DNA of 64,000 nt, from positions 1,364,001-1,428,000 of the forward strand of contig NZ_FOBG01000001.1 in the NCBI RefSeq assembly GCF_900109645.1, read 5' to 3'. The position numbers and the translations under genes are program-made. The stretch is from Duganella sp. CF402 (lineage in GTDB: Bacteria; Pseudomonadota; Gammaproteobacteria; Burkholderiales; Burkholderiaceae_D). Under the pieces are notes generated by a model, which saw only the letters and a program-made list of their open reading frames with translations, had not been told where the DNA came from and ran no database searches. Positions 18,698 to 26,165 of the stretch are shown here, piece by piece; within the stretch, counting starts at the first letter, position 1, and every line of letters starts with the position of its first letter.

Positions 18698-19861
18698 ATG
18701 AAACTGAAAAAAGTAGCAATGCTGGGCGTGGCGCTGATGATGACTGGCAGCCTGGCACAAGCGCAGGACACCGTCCGCATCGGCGTCATCGCCGCCTTGA
18801 CCGGGCCGTTCGCCAACACCGGCAAGCCATTCGAGGATGGCATCAAGACCTATATGCAGCAGTACGGCGACAAAGTGGCCGGTAAAAAAATTGAAATCAT
18901 CTACCGCGACGATGGCGGCTCCAACGCCGACCTGTCGAAGCGCGCCGCGCAGGAACTGATCACCCGTGAAAAAGTCAGCTTCCTGATCGGTTTCTCGCTG
19001 ACGCCTAGCGCGCTGGCGGTGGCGCCGATTGCCACGCAAGCGAAAATCCCGATGATCGTGATGAACGCCGTCACCACCGGCATCACCGCCAAGTCGCCCT
19101 ACATGCTGCGCACCAGCATGACCATGCAGCAGATGACCGAACCTTTCGGCACCTGGAGCGCGGCCAACAAGGTCGGCAAGGTCTACACCCTGGTAAGCGA
19201 CTACAGCACCGGCATCGACGCCGAAGCGCGCTTCAACAAAGGCTTCACGGCGGGCGGCGGCAAGGTGGTCGGTTCCTCGCGCGTGCCGCTGGCGAACCCG
19301 GACTACTCACCGTTCGTCCAACGCGTCAAGGATGAGAAGCCGGATGCGCTGTTCTTCTTCGCTCCCGGCGCCGAAGACGGCATCGGCGTGCTGAAAGCCT
19401 TCAGCGATAAGGGTCTGGACAAAGCAGGCGTCAAGTTCCTCGGCGTTGGCGACATGACTAGCGATTCGCCGACCCTGGAAGCGCTGGGCGACCGCGCGCT
19501 GGGCGCGATCACGGTGCTGAACTACTCGACGGCGCTGGACAACCCGGCCAACAAAGCCTTCCTGGCCGCCTACGCGACCGCGCTGCCAAAAGCGCTGCCG
19601 CCAACCTTCGTCACCGTGGCGGCCTATGACACGATGGGCATGCTGTATGAAACCATCCGCAAGCTGAATGGCGCGGTCACCGGCGACAAAGCGATGGCGA
19701 TACTGTCCAACATGAAGTGGGACAGCCCGCGCGGTCCTATCTCCATCGATCCGGCAACGCGTGACATCGTACAGAACATGTACATCCGCGAAGTCAAGAA
19801 AGTCAATGGCAAGCTGGTTAATCAACCGGTCGGCGTGCTGAAAGACGTCTCGCCGATTTAA
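18698..19861 (+). CDS. Periplasmic substrate-binding protein of ABC type (Leu/Ile/Val-binding fold), orphan
   Basis: 387 residues. Signal peptide about 1-22 (cleavage after AQA), then a Peripla_BP_6-type two-lobed domain (DTVRIGVIAALTGPFANTGKPFEDG). No permease or ATPase genes accompany it. Its place as fourth gene in the ferulate operon suggests it binds a hydroxycinnamate or similar phenolic acid, as described for CouP-type proteins in coumarate clusters of other bacteria. The partner transporter would have to be encoded elsewhere. Confidence 0.82.
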   Translation: MKLKKVAMLGVALMMTGSLAQAQDTVRIGVIAALTGPFANTGKPFEDGIKTYMQQYGDKVAGKKIEIIYRDDGGSNADLSKRAAQELITREKVSFLIGFSLTPSALAVAPIATQAKIPMIVMNAVTTGITAKSPYMLRTSMTMQQMTEPFGTWSAANKVGKVYTLVSDYSTGIDAEARFNKGFTAGGGKVVGSSRVPLANPDYSPFVQRVKDEKPDALFFFAPGAEDGIGVLKAFSDKGLDKAGVKFLGVGDMTSDSPTLEALGDRALGAITVLNYSTALDNPANKAFLAAYATALPKALPPTFVTVAAYDTMGMLYETIRKLNGAVTGDKAMAILSNMKWDSPRGPISIDPATRDIVQNMYIREVKKVNGKLVNQPVGVLKDVSPI

Positions 19862-19879
19862 TCCCTTGTAGTACCCAAG

Positions 19880-19920
19880 GCCGATCCGGACGCAGCCCAC
19901 AGAAGGCTGCGCGGACCGGC
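19880..19920 (+). repeat. Imperfect inverted repeat between binding protein and esterase genes
   Basis: The left arm (from GCCGATCCGG) and right arm (to GGACCGGC) pair imperfectly around a CGCAGCC/GGCTGCG core with a CACAGAA loop. There is no T-run after it, so it looks more like an mRNA-stabilising or attenuating hairpin than a terminator. Confidence 0.4.
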
Positions 19921-19956
19921 ACGTCCATCGCTTCGCGAATAGAGGAGACAACTCGT

Positions 19957-21660
19957 ATGAAAAACACCCAACTGACTGCGGTGGCGGCATCCGTCGCCCT
20001 GCTGCTCACCGCCTGCGGCGGCTCAGGCACCAAGCCCCCGGCCGCCAACGCCCTTCCGCAACTCGGCGCCGCCACCGGCGCCACGCTCGGCAGCTGCACC
20101 GAGCTGGCGGCGAAGATCAACTTCGCCAATACCACCATTACGGCGGCCAACGCCATCGCGGCCGGCACGCTCACCGTCGCCGGCAAGCCTGTGCCGGCGC
20201 ACTGCCAGGTCACGGGCCAGATGTTCAAGCGCACCAGCGCCGTGGATGGCAAGAGCTATGCCATCGGCTTTGAGATGCGCCTGCCGAATAACTGGAATGG
20301 CCGCTTCTTCTACCAGGCCAATGGCGGCGTCGACGGCAGCGTGGTCACCGCGACCGGCGCCGTGGGCGGCGGCGGACCGCTGGATAATGCATTGAACATG
20401 GGCTTTGCGGTCATCAGCTCGGACGCTGGCCACGCACCGGCCACGCCGTTCTTCGGCACTGATCCGCAAGCGCGCCTGGACTACGGCTATCAGGCGGTCG
20501 GCAAGCTGACGCCAATGGCCAAGTACATCATCGAAACGGCTTACGGCAAAAAGCCGGACCGTTCCTACATCGGCGGCTGCTCCAACGGCGGGCGTCACAC
20601 GATGGTGGCGGCGGCGCGCTATGGCGACCAATATGACGGCTTCCTGGTCGGGAATCCCGGCTTCCGCCTGCCGCTGGCGGCGATCGCCAATATCGCCGGC
20701 GCCAAGGCCTACAACGCGCTGGCCACCACGCCGGGCGACCTGTCGACCGGCTTCACGCAGGCCGAGCGCACACTGGTGTCCAACGCGGTGCTGGCGAAGT
20801 GCGACGCGCTGGACGGCGCCGCAGATGGACTGGTTCAGAACACGCAAGCCTGCCAGGCGGCGTTCGACTTGAACCGCGATGTGCCGACTTGCAGCGGCTC
20901 CCGCGACGGCACTTGCCTGAGCGCCGCGCAGAAGACCGCCATCGGCGGCCTGTTCGCCGGAGCCACCACCGCCAGCGGTACCAAAATCTACTCCAGCTTC
21001 CCTTACGACGCGGGCCTCGCGACGGGCGGCTGGGCGCAGTGGAAGTTCAATGCCTCGCTCAACCTGGATACTGGCGCGGTAGGCTTTATCTGGTCGGTGC
21101 CGCCCGAAGATATCGCCACCTTCAATGGCCCTAACTTTGCGCTGACCGGGGACCTGGCCAGCATGCTGGCCAAGGTTGGCGCAACCAACGCCACGTTCAC
21201 CGAAAGCGCTTTGTCGTTCATGCTGCCGCCGAATCCATCGGATTTATCGACGTTGAAAAACCGGGGCGCCAAGATCATGGTCTATCACGGCACCAGCGAT
21301 CCGATCTTCTCCAGCGACGACACCACGGCGTGGTACAACGCGCTGCGCACGGCGAATGGCGGCGATGCGTCGAACTTCTCACGTTTCTTCGCGGTGCCGG
21401 GGATGAATCACTGCGCCGGCGGCCCGACCGCCGACCAGTTCGACATGCTGACGCCATTGGTCGCGTGGGTGGAGCAAGGCAAGGCTCCGGACAGCGTGCA
21501 GGCCAGCGTGCGCGGCGCGGGCAACGCAGGCGGTGTGAATGCCGACCTGCCGGCCGCATGGTCCGCCGCGCGTACCCGTCCGCTCTGCCCTTATCCGAAA
21601 GCCGCCAAGTACAAGGGCAGCGGCAGCATCGAGGACGCCGCCAACTTCACTTGTGAGTAG
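19957..21660 (+). CDS. Tannase/feruloyl esterase family lipoprotein
   Basis: 567 residues. A lipoprotein signal ends at the lipobox LTAC (Cys20), so the protein is membrane-anchored and exported. The tannase/feruloyl esterase family (PF07519) features are visible: Cys208-Ser209 in GGCSNGG, the acid in HGTSDPIFSSDD, and His next to Cys in PGMNHCAGG. In this family the two Cys form a disulfide that joins the catalytic Ser and His. It should release ferulate or related acids from plant esters outside the cytoplasm, supplying the Fcs-Ech-Vdh route encoded just upstream. Exact ester preference is unknown. Confidence 0.88.
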   Translation: MKNTQLTAVAASVALLLTACGGSGTKPPAANALPQLGAATGATLGSCTELAAKINFANTTITAANAIAAGTLTVAGKPVPAHCQVTGQMFKRTSAVDGKSYAIGFEMRLPNNWNGRFFYQANGGVDGSVVTATGAVGGGGPLDNALNMGFAVISSDAGHAPATPFFGTDPQARLDYGYQAVGKLTPMAKYIIETAYGKKPDRSYIGGCSNGGRHTMVAAARYGDQYDGFLVGNPGFRLPLAAIANIAGAKAYNALATTPGDLSTGFTQAERTLVSNAVLAKCDALDGAADGLVQNTQACQAAFDLNRDVPTCSGSRDGTCLSAAQKTAIGGLFAGATTASGTKIYSSFPYDAGLATGGWAQWKFNASLNLDTGAVGFIWSVPPEDIATFNGPNFALTGDLASMLAKVGATNATFTESALSFMLPPNPSDLSTLKNRGAKIMVYHGTSDPIFSSDDTTAWYNALRTANGGDASNFSRFFAVPGMNHCAGGPTADQFDMLTPLVAWVEQGKAPDSVQASVRGAGNAGGVNADLPAAWSAARTRPLCPYPKAAKYKGSGSIEDAANFTCE

Positions 21661-21663
21661 GGC

Positions 21664-22311
21664 TTAAATCACGATCAGATCAAGCTCGCGCAGGAAGGCT
21701 GCAGCCTGCGCGTGCGAGATCACGGCGCCTTTGAACAGACCTGCCTCGGTCAGCCGCACGCCTTCGATGCTGGCAGAGCGCAGGTCGGCACCCTGGAACT
21801 TGGCCAGCTTGAGCACCGCGTTGCGCAAGCTGCCACCTTCGAAGACAGCTTCGCGAAAATCACAGCCGGACAAGTAGGCGTCGGAAAAATCCAGTTCCTT
21901 CAAGGTCGCCTTGCGGAACGAGAAGCCGCGCATATCGGCGCCCACCAGCAGGCACTCTTCAAAGTGGATGCCGAGGTGCGCCACTTCCTCGAACGATGCG
22001 CCGGTCAGCTTGCAGCCGTGGAAAGCGGCGGAAGCCAGTTTGGAGCGGCGCCATTTGCTGTTATTCAGATCGCAGCCGTCGAAGCGCGCATCGACCGCGT
22101 CGACCGATTCGAAATCCGCGCCGCCGGCACGGCAACGCAGCCACTGCGAACGCGCCAGCTTGCTGGCGAACAGCGAGGTCTCGGCGAAAGTGCAGCGTTC
22201 GAACACGCAGCCTTGCAGGTCGAGGCGCGACAGGTCTTCATCGTCAAACGCACAGTTTTCAAAACGGCGCACGCCTTGCGCCAGTTGTGCTTCCAGTTCG
22301 TCGCGCTGCAT
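21664..22311 (-). CDS. Pentapeptide-repeat protein
   Basis: 215 residues from the ATG at 22311. Nearly the whole chain is built of pentapeptide repeats of the A(D/N)LXX type (for example FENCAFDDEDLSRLDLQGC, GADLRSASIEG), which fold into a right-handed quadrilateral helix as in Qnr and MfpA proteins. The start codon overlaps the stop of the upstream gene (TAATG), so translation is coupled. Function cannot be predicted; gyrase protection is one known role of the family but not shown here. Confidence 0.8.
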   Translation of the reverse strand: MQRDELEAQLAQGVRRFENCAFDDEDLSRLDLQGCVFERCTFAETSLFASKLARSQWLRCRAGGADFESVDAVDARFDGCDLNNSKWRRSKLASAAFHGCKLTGASFEEVAHLGIHFEECLLVGADMRGFSFRKATLKELDFSDAYLSGCDFREAVFEGGSLRNAVLKLAKFQGADLRSASIEGVRLTEAGLFKGAVISHAQAAAFLRELDLIVI

Positions 22312-22745
22312 TATTTCAGGTTCATGGTTTGTACTGCGAGCAGCTTGCACTGGCCATCGACGTTCACGTAAGTGCGCATAAACTGGTAGCGGTTGGTGCG
22401 CCAGGTCGCGCCGTCCGCATTCCACTGTTCGGTGGTGCTGATGCCGCGCACCACGGAAGTCTCGCCCTGCACATGCACCTGCGTGTCGCTGGTCGTGCGC
22501 GCCTTATAGACCACCGGCTTGGCCAACCGCGCCAGCAAACTGCTGCGGGTTTCGATCTGCGAGCCGAGCGAATGCACCCACACATAGTCATCCGCCAGCA
22601 AGGATTGCAAAAACGGCACGTCGCCGACGCGCAGCGCTTCTTCGTATTTCGAATCGAGCGCGGTCAGCGCGGGAGCCGGCAGGCAAGGCGCTGCCGATGA
22701 GATCAGCGGCACGCAAGCCGCCAGCGAGAGGAGGAATTTTTTCAT
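22311..22745 (-). CDS. Exported SnoaL/NTF2-like protein (DUF4440 type)
   Basis: 144 residues. A signal peptide (about 1-18, MKKFLLSLAACVPLISSAA) precedes an NTF2-like cone fold: ALDSKYEEALRVGDVPFLQSLLADDYVWVHS then SLLARLAKP and a beta-rich end. Such domains may be enzymes or ligand-binding proteins in the periplasm. The gene is translationally coupled to the pentapeptide-repeat gene. No catalytic assignment is possible. Confidence 0.72.
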   Translation of the reverse strand: MKKFLLSLAACVPLISSAAPCLPAPALTALDSKYEEALRVGDVPFLQSLLADDYVWVHSLGSQIETRSSLLARLAKPVVYKARTTSDTQVHVQGETSVVRGISTTEQWNADGATWRTNRYQFMRTYVNVDGQCKLLAVQTMNLK

Positions 22746-22820
22746 AGTGGCGACGAGTATAACCGCTCCACCGTGCCCTAACCCACATACAATTTGAAGA
22801 AATACTCTTAGCCTTCCAGC

Positions 22821-24104
22821 ATGAGTACTAACCAATGGTTCCTGCTGGTCGGCTTGCTGATGCTGGCACGGGGCCTGGCGGCGACGACGATCTCGCGGTC
22901 GCCGTTCACGTCGGCCATCGTCTACCTGTGCGTCGGGATCCTGCTCGGCCCGAGTTTCCTTGGCATCCTCCGCTTCGACCCTTGGAAACAGTCGGCGCTG
23001 CTGGAAATGCTGACCCAGACAGCGCTGCTGATCTCCCTGTTCTCGGCCGGGATCAAGATGCCGGTGCCGTTCAAGCTGGCGCGCTGGAATGCGCCGTTGC
23101 GGCTGGCGTGGATCTCGATGACGCTGACCGTGGCGCTGGTGGCGCTGTTCGCCTGGTACGTGCTGCACTTCCCGCCCGGCGCCGCCATCCTGCTGGGTGG
23201 GATACTGGCGCCGACCGATCCGGTGCTGGCCACCGATGTGCAGGTGCGCCATCCGGGCGACAAGGACCAGTTGCGTTTCACCCTCACCTGCGAAGCCGGC
23301 ATGAATGACGGCAGCGCCTTTCCCTTCGTGCTGCTCGGTCTCGCCATGCTGGGTGTCGGCGGCGATCACAATAGCGAACACTATTTGCGCTGGCTGCTGG
23401 TGGACGTGGTCTGGGCGACAGCAGGCGCAGTGGCCGTCGGCGTAGCGGCCGGCGCCGGGCTGGCGCGGCTTGGGTGGCAATTGCGCGTCATCGAACCGCG
23501 CCATGACATCATGGACGACCTGGTGGCGCTGGGCCTGATCGCCATCGTGTACGCCGTCGCCAGCATGCTCAAGACATCGGGCTACCTGGCCGTGTTCTTC
23601 GCGGCAGTGGCGCTGCGCCAGACCGAGTTGGTGCTGGCCGGCGCGCCCAAGGACCGGCAAGGCTTGCTGGAACCGGACGTCGCCAAATCCGAAGCGGCGC
23701 AGGACAGCGCACCGCCGCTCGTCGTCAGCGCCGAAGCGCTGGTCTTCAAGGAGCACCTTGAACGCCTGTCCGAGCTGACGCTGGTGCTGCTATTGGGCGG
23801 CATGATATCGCTGCGCGAGCTCCCCTACGAAACCATCGGCGTGGCGGCCTTCCTGTTTGTGATCGCGCGGCCGCTGGCGGTGTACGTGGGGCTGATGGGC
23901 AGCGGCGTCGGCAAACGCATGCGCGTCATGACAGGATGGTTCGGCGTACGCGGCATCGGCTCCATCTTTTACCTGGTGTATGCGATACAGGCAGGCCTGC
24001 CGCCGAACATCGCACACCAGCTGACCGGCATCGCGTTCGGCGTGGTCATGCTGTCGATACTGATGCACGGCTTCAGCGTCAAGCCGCTGATCGATCCCGA
24101 ATAA
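22821..24104 (+). CDS. Cation:proton antiporter (CPA family)
   Basis: 427 residues with about 11-12 hydrophobic segments. Typical antiporter motifs are GGILAPTDPVLATDVQV (about 128-144) and EAGMNDGSAFPFVLLGLA (about 158-175), with the ND pair expected at the ion-binding core. It probably exchanges Na+ or K+ for H+ across the inner membrane. The 3' end overlaps the end of the opposing dehydrogenase gene by 26 bases. No clear ribosome site precedes the ATG, so the start is less certain. Confidence 0.87.
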   Translation: MSTNQWFLLVGLLMLARGLAATTISRSPFTSAIVYLCVGILLGPSFLGILRFDPWKQSALLEMLTQTALLISLFSAGIKMPVPFKLARWNAPLRLAWISMTLTVALVALFAWYVLHFPPGAAILLGGILAPTDPVLATDVQVRHPGDKDQLRFTLTCEAGMNDGSAFPFVLLGLAMLGVGGDHNSEHYLRWLLVDVVWATAGAVAVGVAAGAGLARLGWQLRVIEPRHDIMDDLVALGLIAIVYAVASMLKTSGYLAVFFAAVALRQTELVLAGAPKDRQGLLEPDVAKSEAAQDSAPPLVVSAEALVFKEHLERLSELTLVLLLGGMISLRELPYETIGVAAFLFVIARPLAVYVGLMGSGVGKRMRVMTGWFGVRGIGSIFYLVYAIQAGLPPNIAHQLTGIAFGVVMLSILMHGFSVKPLIDPE

Positions 24105-25158
24105 GCGCGGCGATGGCCATGCCTACCTGCGTGGTATCGGCAGCGCCGCCCATGTCCGGCGTGCGCGGTCCGTCAACCAGGCAGTGCTCCACGGCGGAGA
24201 CGATGGCGTCATGCGCATCGGTATGGCCGAGGAAATCCAGCATCATCGCGCCGCACCAGATCATGGCGATCGGATTGGCGATGTTGCGACCGTAGATATC
24301 GGGCGCGGAGCCGTGCACCGGTTCGAACAGCGACGGGAAGGTACGCTCCGGGTTCAGGTTGGCCGATGGGGCGATGCCAATGGTGCCCGCGCACGCCGGC
24401 CCAAGGTCCGACAAGATATCACCGAACAGATTGGACGCTACCACCACATCGAAGCGCTCGGGCGACAGCACGAAGCGCGCCGCCAGGATATCGATGTGGT
24501 ACTTATCATGCCGAACCTGCGGGTAGTCCAGGCCCATCGCGTCCACGCGCTCGTCCCAGTACGGCATGCTGATCGAAATGCCGTTCGACTTGGTGGCCGA
24601 AGTCAGATGCTTCTTCGGCCGTTTCTGCGCCAGTTCGAAAGCGAACTTCAGCACGCGGTCCACGCCGGTGCGGGTGAAGATCGATTCCTGCAGCACGAAC
24701 TCGCGCTCCGTGCCTTCGAACATGCGGCCGCCGACGCTGGAGTATTCGCCTTCGGTATTCTCGCGCACGACGAACATATCGATATCGCCGGGCTGCTTGC
24801 TCGCCAGCGGGCAAGGCACGCCGGGCAGCAGGCGCACCGGGCGCAGGTTGATGTACTGGTCGAACTTGCGGCGGAACTGCAGCAGCGATCCCCACAGCGA
24901 CACGTGGTCCGGCACCGTCTCCGGCCAGCCGACCGCGCCGAAGAACAGCGCGTCGAAGCCCTGCAGCTGCGCCATCCAGTCGTCCGGCATCATCTTGCCG
25001 TGGCGCTGGTAGTACTCGCAGCTAGGCCATTCAAACGTGGTCCACTCGATGGCGATATTGAAGCGGCGCGCGGCGGCGTCCACCGCGCGTATCCCTTCAG
25101 GCATCACTTCCTTGCCGATGCCGTCGCCGGCCAGCACCGCGATTTTATGTACCGTCAT
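24079..25158 (-). CDS. ttuC: Tartrate dehydrogenase / D-malate dehydrogenase (isopropylmalate dehydrogenase superfamily)
   Basis: 359 residues from the ATG at 25158, preceded by GGGAG. Features of beta-decarboxylating dehydrogenases: GDGIGKEV near the N-terminus, the RENTEGEYSSVGG loop at about 140-152, Lys in TSATKSNG, and metal-binding Asp in NLFGDILSDLGPA. The Trp-rich segment SLWGSLLQFRRKFDQYINLRP is typical of the tartrate/D-malate group rather than LeuB. It acts NAD-dependently on tartrate and D-malate. A divergent LysR regulator gene is next to it, as for dmlA-dmlR. Confidence 0.85.
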   Translation of the reverse strand: MTVHKIAVLAGDGIGKEVMPEGIRAVDAAARRFNIAIEWTTFEWPSCEYYQRHGKMMPDDWMAQLQGFDALFFGAVGWPETVPDHVSLWGSLLQFRRKFDQYINLRPVRLLPGVPCPLASKQPGDIDMFVVRENTEGEYSSVGGRMFEGTEREFVLQESIFTRTGVDRVLKFAFELAQKRPKKHLTSATKSNGISISMPYWDERVDAMGLDYPQVRHDKYHIDILAARFVLSPERFDVVVASNLFGDILSDLGPACAGTIGIAPSANLNPERTFPSLFEPVHGSAPDIYGRNIANPIAMIWCGAMMLDFLGHTDAHDAIVSAVEHCLVDGPRTPDMGGAADTTQVGMAIAALIRDRSAA

Positions 25159-25244
25159 GACTGCTCCCTTCATAGAAAGCCACAGCATAAACCGGATGAA
25201 CGTGTTTATAATTACCTGAAATGTGAAGCCTTAGAACACGATTC

Positions 25245-26144
25245 ATGAATAATCCCATCGATAACGAAGACCTGCGCGTGTTTGTCACAGCGGCGCGCAA
25301 GGCCAGCTTTGCGGCGGCGGCCGAGGAACTGGGCATGTCGCCGGCCTACGTCAGCAAGCGAATCGGCATTCTTGAGCAAGCGCTGGGCGTGCGTCTGTTC
25401 CACCGCACCACGCGGCGCGTGATCGTCAGCGAAGATGGCGAGCGTGTCTACGCACACGCCATGACCATCCTTGAAAACCTCGACAGCTTGCTACACGAAG
25501 TGGCGGAACGGCGCGACCTGCCGCGCGGCCTGCTGCGCATCAGCAGCAGCTTCGGTTTTGGACGCAACGTGGTGGCGCCGGTGGTGGCGCGGCTGGTGGC
25601 GGCGCACCCCTCGCTGCAAGTACGGTTTGAAGTGTTCGACCGGTTGGTGGACATCGTGGCCGAGGGCTTTGACCTCGATATCCGCATCGGCGACGACATC
25701 GCGCCGCACCTCATCGCGCGCAAGCTGATGGCGAATCATCGCATCCTGTGCGCATCGCCGTCTTACCTGAAGCAGCACGGAACGCCGCGCAGCCTGCAGG
25801 AGCTGGCGCGCCATAACTGCCTGGCCATCAAGGAGCGCGACCTGCCGTTCGGCGTTTGGTCGCTACGCAGCAACGGCGGCGAAGAGGAAACCGTCAAAGT
25901 CACCGGCTCGCTGTCATCCAACCACGGCGAGATCGCGCTACAGTGGGCCGTGGAAGGCGCCGGCATCGTCCTGCGTTCGCAGTGGGACGCAGAACCGTAC
26001 CTGCACAGTGGCGAACTTGTACAGGTACTGCCCCAGTACACACAAAGCGCCAACGTCTGGGCAGTCTACCCACAGCGCTTGGCCGGTTCCGCCAAAGTGC
26101 GTGTGTGCGTTGAGTTTATTCAGGCGCAACTGGTTGGCGTATAG
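25245..26144 (+). CDS. LysR-family transcriptional regulator (DmlR/TtuA-like)
   Basis: 299 residues. Winged helix-turn-helix at about 5-63 (LRVFVTAARKASFAAAAEELGMSPAYVSKRI), followed by the periplasmic-binding-protein-like effector domain (about 90-295). It is divergent from the tartrate/D-malate dehydrogenase gene with an 86-base shared region, the standard arrangement for a LysR activator and its target. Effector is probably tartrate or malate (inference). Confidence 0.88.
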   Translation: MNNPIDNEDLRVFVTAARKASFAAAAEELGMSPAYVSKRIGILEQALGVRLFHRTTRRVIVSEDGERVYAHAMTILENLDSLLHEVAERRDLPRGLLRISSSFGFGRNVVAPVVARLVAAHPSLQVRFEVFDRLVDIVAEGFDLDIRIGDDIAPHLIARKLMANHRILCASPSYLKQHGTPRSLQELARHNCLAIKERDLPFGVWSLRSNGGEEETVKVTGSLSSNHGEIALQWAVEGAGIVLRSQWDAEPYLHSGELVQVLPQYTQSANVWAVYPQRLAGSAKVRVCVEFIQAQLVGV

Positions 26145-26165
26145 TGTTGACTTGTTGTCGCTGAA

